A stretch of 9,592 bases of DNA from an uncultured Bdellovibrio sp. (GTDB lineage Bacteria; Bdellovibrionota; Bdellovibrionia; Bdellovibrionales; Bdellovibrionaceae): assembly GCA_937871355.1 (NCBI GenBank), contig CALMPX010000312.1, positions 1-9,592 on the forward strand, written 5' to 3'. Each line of letters begins with the position of its first letter. The first letter of the stretch is position 1. Below are positions 1-6,206 of this stretch, one piece after another. The position numbers were made by a program, and so were the translations under genes. The notes below the pieces were generated by a model, which saw only the letters and a list, made by a program, of their open reading frames with translations, searched no databases and was not told the DNA's origin.

Positions 1-891
1 AATTTCAGGATCAGGATTGGCCATGGCAAAAATAATTGGATCTTTGGACATCATTTTTAACATGGGCCCAGTCACAGCTCCAGCTACAGAAAGACCGACG
101 AAAACATCGGCGCCATTCAAGGCGTCGGTCAAAGTCCGTTTTTCTGTTTCAACGGCAAATTCTTCTTTATATTTATTCATGCCTTTGGTGCGACCCTTAA
201 AGATCACACCATTTGAATCACACATGATGACGTTTTCTTTTTTAACACCTAGGCTGATAAAAATTTTAGTACAGGCGCTGGCCGAAGCGCCGGCCCCGTT
301 GACCACTAATTTAATATCGCTTAATTTTTTTCCAACGATAGCGCAAGCGTTCAATAAACCGGCTCCACAAACGATGGCTGTTCCGTGCTGATCGTCATGG
401 AAAACGGGGATGTTCATTTCACGTTTTAAAGTCTCTTCGATTTCAAAACATTCAGGCGCTTTGATACCTTCAAGATTAATTCCACCAAAGGTGGGCTCTA
501 ACGTGCGAACCGCTGCGATAAATTCAGCAGCAGAAGTCGATTTAACTTCGATATCGAAAACATCGATGCCGGCGAAATTTTTAAACAGAATTCCTTTTCC
601 TTCCATCACTGGTTTTGAAGCCAGTGGACCAATATTACCTAGACCTAGGACCGCTGTTCCATCGGAGATCACGGCAACTAAATTGCCTTTTGAAGTGTAA
701 TCGTAAACTGAGTCAGGGTTTTTGGCGATTTCGAGACAAGGAACGGCAACTCCAGGAGAATAGGCCAACGCTAAGGCTTTTTCAGTGTTGCATGGCTTGG
801 TGGAAACAACTTCGATTTTACCTGGACGTCCGAGTTTGTGGAAATCTAAGGCCTGCTTTTCAAATGCTGTGTGTTCTGTTTTAAGAGACAA
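1..891 (-). CDS. maeB: NADP-dependent malic enzyme (MaeB-like), N-terminal 297 residues, cut by left edge
   Basis: Oxidative decarboxylation of malate to pyruvate with reduction of NAD(P), in the cytoplasm. Translating the minus strand from TTG at 891-889 gives an unbroken 297-residue frame to the edge. It has AYSPGVA near residue 43 (catalytic Tyr44), the GLGNIGPLASKPVMEGK block (residues 83-99, with Lys99 in the place of the catalytic lysine), HDDQHGTA (165-172, metal/substrate site), a Rossmann NGAGASASA (198-206) and ANPDPEI at the edge. This is the short bacterial malic enzyme order. Whether a C-terminal phosphotransacetylase-like domain follows, as in long MaeB proteins, cannot be seen. 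The TTG start is chosen because GGAG lies 6 bases upstream and the only nearby ATG is out of frame with a stop. It is divergent from the beta-oxidation operon, fitting a role in making pyruvate and NADPH when fatty acids are used. The family call is firm; the exact cofactor is not. Confidence 0.93.
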   Translation of the reverse strand, partial: MSLKTEHTAFEKQALDFHKLGRPGKIEVVSTKPCNTEKALALAYSPGVAVPCLEIAKNPDSVYDYTSKGNLVAVISDGTAVLGLGNIGPLASKPVMEGKGILFKNFAGIDVFDIEVKSTSAAEFIAAVRTLEPTFGGINLEGIKAPECFEIEETLKREMNIPVFHDDQHGTAIVCGAGLLNACAIVGKKLSDIKLVVNGAGASASACTKIFISLGVKKENVIMCDSNGVIFKGRTKGMNKYKEEFAVETEKRTLTDALNGADVFVGLSVAGAVTGPMLKMMSKDPIIFAMANPDPEI

Positions 892-917
892 TGTGAACTC
901 CGTATGTTAGAGTTTTC

Positions 918-947
918 ATTCTAGGACTGCGATTGTAATAAGGTCAA
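918..947 (-). promoter_or_regulatory. Predicted sigma-70-type promoter of the malic enzyme gene
   Basis: Read on the minus strand: TTGACC (947-942), an 18-base spacer, then TAGAAT (923-918). Each hexamer matches the consensus at 5 of 6 positions. Transcription would start near 911, leaving about 20 bases before the TTG start and its GGAG. Seen in sequence; activity is inferred. Confidence 0.5.
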
Positions 948-960
948 ATTTGAAACTAAT

Positions 961-975
961 AACAACAGTGTTGTT
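961..975. promoter_or_regulatory. Perfect 7-bp inverted repeat, candidate operator between malic enzyme and fadI
   Basis: AACAACA-G-TGTTGTT is a perfect palindrome with a one-base centre. It lies just upstream of the predicted malic enzyme promoter and about 55 bases upstream of the predicted fadI start of transcription, so one bound regulator could affect both directions. The regulator is not identifiable from the window. Confidence 0.35.
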
Positions 976-987
976 GAGAAGCGTCAA

Positions 988-1016
988 TTGCTATTGTGTA
1001 AATTAGGCGCTAACAT
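988..1016 (+). promoter_or_regulatory. Possible promoter of the fadI-fadJ-lspA operon
   Basis: TTGCTA (988-993), a 17-base spacer and TAACAT (1011-1016), each 4 of 6 matches to consensus, placed about 30 bases before the thiolase ATG. An alternative -35, TTGAGA at 974-979, pairs with TGTAAA at 997-1002. Only one gene-dense operon follows, so a promoter in this spacer is expected; the exact hexamers are uncertain. Confidence 0.35.
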
Positions 1017-1045
1017 ATTTAAAAAAATAGATCAGGAGTTAACCC

Positions 1046-2398
1046 ATGAGTTCTACTAAATCACCGCGCGACGTTGTTATTGTTGAAGGTGTACGCACGC
1101 CCTTTGCAAAAGCAGGTTCAAAATTAAAAACTGTACATCCGGCCAAACTAGGTCAAGTGGCACTGACCGAATTGATTGCGCGGACTAACTTAGATACACA
1201 AATTGTCGATGAAGTGATCGTTGGTAACACGGGAACTCCTTCTGATGCCGTGAATATTTCTCGTGTGATTGCTTTGAATTCTGGAATCCCTTTAAAAACT
1301 TCTGCATATACTGTCCACCGCAATTGCGCTTCAGCCTTAGAAAGTATTTCGGATGGATATGAAAAAATCAAATCAGGAACGATGGATGTTGTCATCGCAG
1401 GCGGAACTGAAAATATGTCGCAAATGCCTTTGATTATGCCAACGTCGATTGTTTCAATTATTGAAAAATTAGGTTCAGCTAAAACAACGGGACAAAAACT
1501 TTCCGCTTTATGGAATTGGTTTAAAGCGGACTTATCTCAAATTAAAGAGATGGTGACTACGCCACCCATGTCTAAAACAAAATATAAACCCATCATTTCT
1601 ATCGTCGAAGGTCTCACCGATCCTTTTGTGGGAATTAATATGATGGGAACGGCCGAAATCTTAGCTAAAGAATGGGGACTCACGCGGGAAATGCAAGATG
1701 CTTTCGCGTTGAAATCTCATTTGAAGGCGGCTGCGGCTCAAGGAAAACTCGCGGAAGAAATCGCGACAGTGTTTTTAGAACCCGATTTTAAAGAATTTAT
1801 TTCAAATGATATTGGTCCTCGTGCAGACCAGACTATGCAGGCCTTAGCTAAATTAAAACCAATGGTGGATAAATTAACGGGAACAATTACAGCAGGTAAT
1901 GCCTGTCCTTTAACAGATGGTGCGGCTATGGTATTATTAATGTCGCGTGAAAAAGCGGACGCTTTAGGTTATAAACCAATGGCTAAAATTCGTGGATATG
2001 CTTTCGCTGGATTAGAACCTGAGCGCATGGGATTAGGTCCGGTGTATTCAACACCGATCGCATTGAAACGAGCCGGATTGACGATGAAAGATATGAACCG
2101 CGTGGAATTGAACGAAGCTTTCGCGGCTCAAGTGATGTCGTGTCAACGCGCTTTTGATTCAGATAAATTTGCGCAAGAAAAATTTGGATTATCAAATAAA
2201 ATCGGTGAAGTTCGTGACGAAATTCTAAATGTGAATGGCGGGGCTATCGCATTAGGACATCCAGTTGGAGCGACGGGAACGCGTTTAGTTTTAACTTTGA
2301 TGAAAGAGTTGAAACGGTCTCAAACACAATTCGGTTTAGCGACATTATGTATTGGTGGCGGTCAAGGTGGATCAATGATTATCGAGAATGAAGGTTAA
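1046..2398 (+). CDS. fadI: Acetyl-CoA acyltransferase (3-ketoacyl-CoA thiolase), FadI/HADHB type
   Basis: Cleaves 3-ketoacyl-CoA with CoA to acetyl-CoA and a chain two carbons shorter, the last step of beta-oxidation; in this family it is the beta subunit of a trifunctional complex. The 450-residue product has the thiolase order: nucleophile Cys94 in HRNCASALES, NEAF at 356-359, NGGAIALGHPVGATGTR around His405, and the CIGGG loop with Cys435. It is longer than FadA (about 390 residues) because of the loop insertion around residues 130-190 that FadI and mitochondrial HADHB share, so FadI is the better name. The ATG has AGGAG 7 bases upstream (1034-1038). The next gene begins one base after the TAA stop and encodes the FadJ-type partner, as expected for an alpha/beta pair. 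No active-site residue is missing. Acyl-chain preference cannot be read from the sequence. Confidence 0.95.
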   Translation: MSSTKSPRDVVIVEGVRTPFAKAGSKLKTVHPAKLGQVALTELIARTNLDTQIVDEVIVGNTGTPSDAVNISRVIALNSGIPLKTSAYTVHRNCASALESISDGYEKIKSGTMDVVIAGGTENMSQMPLIMPTSIVSIIEKLGSAKTTGQKLSALWNWFKADLSQIKEMVTTPPMSKTKYKPIISIVEGLTDPFVGINMMGTAEILAKEWGLTREMQDAFALKSHLKAAAAQGKLAEEIATVFLEPDFKEFISNDIGPRADQTMQALAKLKPMVDKLTGTITAGNACPLTDGAAMVLLMSREKADALGYKPMAKIRGYAFAGLEPERMGLGPVYSTPIALKRAGLTMKDMNRVELNEAFAAQVMSCQRAFDSDKFAQEKFGLSNKIGEVRDEILNVNGGAIALGHPVGATGTRLVLTLMKELKRSQTQFGLATLCIGGGQGGSMIIENEG

Positions 2399-2399
2399 T

Positions 2400-3494
2400 A
2401 TGTCAGCAATTATACTTACAGAAAAAAATGGGATCGCAACGTTAACTTTTGATCTTCCAGGAGAAAAAGTAAATAAATTATCATCGGCGGTGATGACTGA
2501 ATTAAAATCGCACTTAGAAAAACTTAAAACTTCAAATTACAAATTTGTGATTTTTAAATCAGCTAAGCCTAAAATTTTTATTGCCGGCGCTGATATTGAA
2601 GAAATTAAACAATTAACGACTGAAGCCGCTGTTCGCGAAGCGGTATCTGGTGGTCAATCTATTATGAATATGATCGAAGATCTTCCTATGCCAACGATGG
2701 CTCTAGTTAATGGAGCCTGCGCGGGTGGTGGTTGTGAATTGATTTTAGCTTGTGACTACAGAATTGCATCGGATGATTCATCAACGCGTATTGGTTTGCC
2801 AGAAACTCAGTTGGGAATTTTACCTGGTTTCGGCGGAAGTGTACGTCTTCCAAGAACAGTGGGAATTCAAGCGGCTTTAGATGTGATTTTAGCTGGTAAA
2901 TTGTTAAATGCTAAAAAAGCACAAAAAATTGGTTTAGTGGATTATGCTGTTCATCCTAATTTATTAGAATCATTTGCTGAAAAAGAAATTGAAAAAATCT
3001 TAGCTAAAGGTGGCGCGGTCAAACGCCGCAAAACATTTAAACCAAAAGGTTTCGTGGCTGGATTATTAGAAGGTCCGTTAAAAGGAATCGTTTTCAAAAA
3101 GGCTCTTGAGGCGACATTGAAGGCGACCAAAGGTCATTATCCAGCACCGATTGAAGCACTCGAAGTTGTTAAAAAAACCTATGGTTACACCGATCGCGCA
3201 AAAGCAATGCAAGTTGAATGTGATCATTTTGCAAAGCTTGCCACAACGGATATTTCTAAAAATTTAATTCACGTATTTTATTTAACTGAAATGGTCAAGA
3301 AAGCCACGGGCGTTCATGATACCAATGTTAAAGCACGTCCCGTAAAACATTTAGGTGTTTTAGGAGCCGGAACCATGGGCGGTGGTATCGCTTACGTCGC
3401 AGCAGATAAAGGGATCTCAGTTCGAGTGAAAGACATTTCAAACGAAGCTAATGCTAAAGCGCTAAAGCATGCTTATGATCTTTGGAAAAAATAG
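2400..3494 (+). CDS. fadJ: FadJ-type multifunctional beta-oxidation protein, N-terminal part ending at an in-frame TAG
   Basis: The 364-residue open part holds the whole enoyl-CoA hydratase domain: oxyanion-hole motif IAGAD (61-65), GGGCEL with catalytic Glu113, and LPETQLGILPGFGG with catalytic Glu135. A linker follows, then the first strand-helix-strand of the 3-hydroxyacyl-CoA dehydrogenase NAD domain, GAGTMGGG at 322-329. The frame stops at TAG 3492-3494 in the middle of that NAD domain, so this piece alone could hydrate enoyl-CoA but not oxidise hydroxyacyl-CoA. I prefer ATG 2400, with GAAGG 5 bases upstream, over the in-frame ATG 2388, which lacks a good ribosome site and overlaps fadI. 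In the 48 residues I compared across the break, the distance between conserved points equals that in E. coli FadJ (recalled), so nothing but one codon is altered. The remainder is annotated separately. Confidence 0.9.
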   Translation: MSAIILTEKNGIATLTFDLPGEKVNKLSSAVMTELKSHLEKLKTSNYKFVIFKSAKPKIFIAGADIEEIKQLTTEAAVREAVSGGQSIMNMIEDLPMPTMALVNGACAGGGCELILACDYRIASDDSSTRIGLPETQLGILPGFGGSVRLPRTVGIQAALDVILAGKLLNAKKAQKIGLVDYAVHPNLLESFAEKEIEKILAKGGAVKRRKTFKPKGFVAGLLEGPLKGIVFKKALEATLKATKGHYPAPIEALEVVKKTYGYTDRAKAMQVECDHFAKLATTDISKNLIHVFYLTEMVKKATGVHDTNVKARPVKHLGVLGAGTMGGGIAYVAADKGISVRVKDISNEANAKALKHAYDLWKK

Positions 3495-3536
3495 ACGAAA
3501 AAAAGAGTCATCGATCAATATCAGTTTACTCAAAAA

Positions 3537-4553
3537 ATGTCTTTGGTCTCGACGACTTTAGACTTTTCAGGTTTTAAAAATATTGACGTCACTATCGAAG
3601 CCATTGTTGAAGACATGGGAATTAAACAAAAAGTCATCGGTCAGACGGCGCAAAATATGCGTTCAAACGCGATCATCGTGACTAATACGTCATCATTATC
3701 GGTAAATGAAATAGCAAAGGGTCATCCGCATCCTGAGTATTTCGCCGGAATGCACTTTTTCAGTCCTGTTCATAAAATGCCATTGGTCGAAGTTATCCGC
3801 GGAGAAAAATCTTCAGATGAAACGATTGCAACAGTTTTTGAATTAGCGAAGAAAATGGGAAAAATGCCGGTGGTGGTTAAAGACGGGGCGGGTTTCTTAG
3901 TTAATCGTTTGTTATTGCCTTACATGGCCGAAGCTTCATTTTTATTAAGTGAAGGTATGGACATTAAAACGGTTGATCGTGCCTTTGTGCAAGATTTCGG
4001 GATGCCCATGGGTCCATTTGAGCTCATGGATTCAGTGGGATTAGATGTTTGTGTTAAAGTTTTAAAAATATTTAAAGAAGCTTTCCCTGATCGCGTTGAA
4101 ACATCACCTATTTTTGAAAAAATGGCTTTAAATAAAAATCGGTTAGGACAAAAAACAAATTTAGGTTTTTATAAATACAATGCTGAAGGCCGCAAACAAG
4201 AATTAGATGAAACAATTTATGCTGAATTAGGTTTATCGACTCCAAAAAATCCATTCGATGCAAAAGAATGTATCGAACGTGGAATTTTTGCTATGGCCAA
4301 TGAATGTACTCGCGCTTTAGATGAAGCGAAAATTGTTGATACGCCACACGAAGTCGACTTAGCGATGATTATGGGAACAGGATTTCCTCCGTTCCGTGGT
4401 GGATTGTGTAAGTACGCGGATAGTTTAGGAGCAAAGTACATTGCTGAGCGCCTCGATTTCTATGCTAAAAATAGATCAGCACAAAAGCGTTTATCTCCGA
4501 GTCCGCAGTTGCTCGCTCGCGTTCAAGGTCAAAAAACGTTTTATACAAAGTAG
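3537..4553 (+). CDS. fadJ: FadJ-type protein, C-terminal 3-hydroxyacyl-CoA dehydrogenase part after the in-frame TAG
   Basis: In the same frame as the N-terminal part; the reading frame resumes directly after the TAG (3495), and 3537 is merely its first ATG. The 338 residues from that ATG contain the second half of the NAD domain (IEAIVED at 20-26, NTSSL at 50-54), the catalytic His73 in GMHFFSPVHKMPLVEVI with partner Glu85, then two C-terminal HAD helical domains (GAGFLVNRLLLPY at 117-129; GTGFPPFRGG at 280-289). There is no Shine-Dalgarno before 3537, so independent translation is doubtful and the piece lacks the nucleotide-binding GxGxxG. It is most simply the rest of one gene. It ends in TAG, and lspA follows after 6 bases. 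Confidence 0.85.
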   Translation: MSLVSTTLDFSGFKNIDVTIEAIVEDMGIKQKVIGQTAQNMRSNAIIVTNTSSLSVNEIAKGHPHPEYFAGMHFFSPVHKMPLVEVIRGEKSSDETIATVFELAKKMGKMPVVVKDGAGFLVNRLLLPYMAEASFLLSEGMDIKTVDRAFVQDFGMPMGPFELMDSVGLDVCVKVLKIFKEAFPDRVETSPIFEKMALNKNRLGQKTNLGFYKYNAEGRKQELDETIYAELGLSTPKNPFDAKECIERGIFAMANECTRALDEAKIVDTPHEVDLAMIMGTGFPPFRGGLCKYADSLGAKYIAERLDFYAKNRSAQKRLSPSPQLLARVQGQKTFYTK

Positions 4554-4559
4554 TTTTTA

Positions 4560-5054
4560 ATGAATAAGATTTTGTCGAAGAAGATATCGATTGTATTAAG
4601 TATTCTAGTTGTTTTGGTTCTATTAGATCAATGGACCAAACAATTAGCGGTGAAATATCTAAAAGATAGTGCGCCGATTAATTACTTAGATGGTATGTTT
4701 CAATTGCTTTACGCGGAAAACCCAGGAGCCTTCCTGGGTATGGGCGGAAACATGTCATCGACCACGCGATTTGTGATCTTCGGACTTTTTGTTGCTATTG
4801 GTTTGGTGGTTATGTTTTGGTCTATTCTTAAAAATAAAATATCAAGTCACGAAACATTTTCTTATTCCTTTATTCTTGCTGGTGGAATTGGAAATGTGAT
4901 TGATCGCTTGACGCATGCAAATGGTCATGTGGTCGATTTTATGTTTATCGATTTAAAATTTGCGCCACTTGCCCGGACCGGAGTTTTTAATATCGCCGAT
5001 GTTGCGATCGTGATCGGCGTGTTGCTCTTGGTCTTTCAAACAAAGAAAACTTGA
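4560..5054 (+). CDS. lspA: Lipoprotein signal peptidase (signal peptidase II)
   Basis: Inner-membrane aspartic protease that removes the signal peptide of diacylglyceryl-modified prolipoproteins at the lipobox cysteine. The 164-residue product is of normal length for the family and has four hydrophobic stretches (about 9-23, 69-88, 100-113 and 141-160). It shows the conserved blocks DQWTKQLAVKYL (23-34), ENPGAFLG (53-60), GNVIDR with catalytic Asp115, GHVVDF (122-127), and FNIAD with catalytic Asp147. It starts 6 bases after the fadJ stop and has no clear Shine-Dalgarno, so translation probably depends on ribosomes arriving from fadJ. The TAG inside fadJ would therefore be expected to matter little for lspA, since fadJ's terminal part would still need translating for coupling; this is unresolved. 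Placement behind beta-oxidation genes is unusual and may be only positional. Confidence 0.96.
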   Translation: MNKILSKKISIVLSILVVLVLLDQWTKQLAVKYLKDSAPINYLDGMFQLLYAENPGAFLGMGGNMSSTTRFVIFGLFVAIGLVVMFWSILKNKISSHETFSYSFILAGGIGNVIDRLTHANGHVVDFMFIDLKFAPLARTGVFNIADVAIVIGVLLLVFQTKKT

Positions 5055-5147
5055 ATGCAATATCAACTGTATATGTCTCAAAACGAAACGGTATTGTCCT
5101 GATTCGAAAATACTCAAGTCTATATAAAAAATGACGATAAGCTGAGT

Positions 5148-5779
5148 ATGATTAAAAATTCAAAAAACCAATATTTAGTTTTTATTTTGTTCTGTTCTGT
5201 ACCAGTCTGTTAACAGCTTGTGGCGCTTCAAATGTTGATACGGCATCAAGTACAGTCAGTCCCACGGCTTTAATTGACGGAAGTTATGCAAGCCAGTGTG
5301 TGAATTTTGACATGAACCAAGACACACAGACTGATGGTGTGAAAATATTTTATAAAATAGAAAATGGCAAAGCGTACAGTGCTCTTTGGTTTTTTGACCA
5401 TGATACGGCCTGCGCTGGTTCCTATACCATGAGAAAATCTTCAGATGGATCTATAATTACCGAGCCTGAGGCCGACAGCGATAACATGCAGTTTTTATCT
5501 ATTGCAGATGCTCCAGCGCAATTTTATGTTATATCCGCAGAAGATGTATCTAATAATAATCAGTTACTATATAATTTTGTATACAAACAAGATGAAAATA
5601 ATTTCTATTTATTAGCAGATGCCGTGGATACGAACAAAGGTTCACTTTGGGCCGATTGGATCGCCGCTTCTGCTGATGCGACTAGCTTTGCTGCGGCTCC
5701 GACAACTTTCACTTCAGGAACTGGTGGCGGTGTCGGCGGAGCGGATACATTTGTAGTTCATTTAACCAGATTACCTTAA
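5148..5779 (+). CDS. Small secreted lipoprotein of unknown function, frameshifted inside its signal peptide
   Basis: The frame ending at 5779 is open back to 5156 and encodes a textbook lipobox, LLTAC, with the lipidated Cys at codon 5219-5221, followed by CGAS and a Ser/Thr-rich tether. That frame has no ATG, GTG or TTG before the lipobox. ATG 5148 opens a signal-peptide-like start (MIKNSKNQYLVFILFC) in another frame that stops at 5211. Deleting one copy of the tandem 5-bp repeat at 5189-5200 fuses the two into a 208-residue prelipoprotein. A start at 5300 would discard the lipobox. The mature part is polar, has two cysteines (in YASQC and TACAG) that could pair, beta-rich alternation, and a Gly-rich GTGGGVGG near the C-terminus. 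I recognise no family. Ribosome binding is weak; a TATAAA at 5123-5128 could be its -10 box. lspA immediately upstream would process it. Confidence 0.65.
5189..5200 (+). repeat. Tandem 5-bp duplication in the lipoprotein signal sequence
   Basis: GTTCTGTTCTGT contains two adjacent copies of TTCTG (5190-5194 and 5195-5199). With both copies the ATG frame ends shortly afterwards at TAA 5211-5213; with one copy it runs straight into the LLTAC lipobox and the full mature protein. The arithmetic and the joined product are seen directly; whether it is a fixed mutation, a variable site or a sequence error is inference. Confidence 0.7.
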
Positions 5780-5780
5780 A

Positions 5781-5815
5781 TAAAAAAGATCATCTAATGA
5801 GGATAATCTTTTTTA
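5781..5815. terminator. Bidirectional rho-independent terminator between converging genes
   Basis: Left arm TAAAAAAGATCATC (5781-5794), 7-base loop, right arm GATAATCTTTTTTA (5802-5815): 14 pairs with a single C-A mismatch. The arms end in an A-run and a T-run, so it can stop transcription of the lipoprotein gene rightward and of the hpf gene leftward. It begins 1 base after the first gene's stop and ends 7 bases before the other's. Confidence 0.75.
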
Positions 5816-5822
5816 GACTGTG

Positions 5823-6206
5823 TTAAATTTTAAGTTCTTCAGAATTTATTTCTGATAGAAACGATCTTGTTAGTTTTCGCGCTCGATTTCTTTGCTTAAC
5901 GCGTGCTCGATCTCCAAATCGATTAAGAACTTCAAGCATGTGATCCGCAACTTCAGCTAAGGCGACGTATAGGCTTGATTCTGTTTTTTCTACAGTAATA
6001 CCGTCATAGCGTCCGCCTGTGACGTGAAGCTTGACCTTAAATAAATCCGGGCCTGCTTTAAGTGGAGAATTTTCCATCTCTAATGTGATCAAAATTTTAC
6101 TTTGTTCAAGATCAGGAAATTTTTCAACTAAGATCTCAGCTCTTTCATAAGCCGCTTCACGAGCCATTTCAGATTTCTCGAGGTTCTTGAATTTAATTTG
6201 AATCAT
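5823..6206 (-). CDS. Ribosome hibernation factor, HPF/RaiA (S30AE) family
   Basis: Binds the 30S decoding region in idle ribosomes, blocking tRNA and mRNA sites and protecting or pairing ribosomes in stationary phase. The 127-residue product shows the family's beta-alpha-beta-beta-beta-alpha pattern: strand MIQIKFKNL, an amphipathic helix at 12-28, strands ILITLEM (38-44) and FKVKLHVTGG (56-65), YDGITVEKTE (67-76), then the long basic helix LYVALAEVADHMLEVLNRF, followed by RARVKQRNRARK (100-111). It lacks the roughly 60-residue dimerising C-terminal domain of long HPF and carries only a short acidic tail, so it belongs with short HPF/RaiA types; which one I cannot say. AGGAG sits 7 bases before the ATG inside the end of the upstream gene, and ATGA overlaps that gene's stop, giving tight translational coupling. 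Confidence 0.82.
   Translation of the reverse strand: MIQIKFKNLEKSEMAREAAYERAEILVEKFPDLEQSKILITLEMENSPLKAGPDLFKVKLHVTGGRYDGITVEKTESSLYVALAEVADHMLEVLNRFGDRARVKQRNRARKLTRSFLSEINSEELKI

Larger units (their letters stand above)
2400..4553 (+). pseudogene. fadJ: Whole fadJ locus read through the TAG: fused enoyl-CoA hydratase / 3-hydroxyacyl-CoA dehydrogenase
   Basis: Joining both parts through codon 3492-3494 gives 717 residues, close to the roughly 714 of E. coli FadJ, with all hydratase and dehydrogenase motifs in order and no insertion or deletion at the junction. The residues flanking the stop are LWKK and TKKRVID, basic like the matching stretch of FadJ and human HADHA. The stop position matches a Lys in E. 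coli FadJ from memory, so AAG to TAG or CAG to TAG by one substitution would explain it. A compensating pair of one-base errors in the A-runs either side (3486-3491 and 3498-3504) would also remove the stop without changing length. Either a recent nonsense mutation or a sequence error fits; the rest of the gene shows no decay. Confidence 0.7.

Noticed and set aside
17..884. Plus-strand open frames at 17-391, 410-700 and 615-884
   Set aside because: They are antisense to a complete, motif-bearing malic enzyme frame and have no recognisable features.
2388..2399. fadJ start at ATG 2388, overlapping fadI
   Set aside because: ATG 2400 in the same frame has GAAGG at a good distance, and its product lines up better with the FadJ N-terminus.
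3492..3494. TAG as a recoded sense codon (pyrrolysine or reassigned amber)
   Set aside because: fadJ itself and the LysR gene both end in TAG at the expected lengths, so TAG works as a stop here. FadJ is not a pyrrolysine protein and no recoding element is visible.
3495..4553. A true gene split into separate hydratase and dehydrogenase proteins
   Set aside because: The break lies inside the NAD-binding fold rather than at a domain boundary, and the second part has no ribosome site.
5156..5221. Programmed -1 frameshifting in the lipoprotein signal sequence
   Set aside because: No canonical X XXY YYZ heptamer in the starting frame and no downstream stem were found; the tandem 5-bp duplication explains the frame change more simply.
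5300..5779. Lipoprotein gene starting at ATG 5300
   Set aside because: The frame is open upstream and encodes a lipobox and tether; ATG 5300 has no ribosome site and would yield a cytoplasmic fragment.
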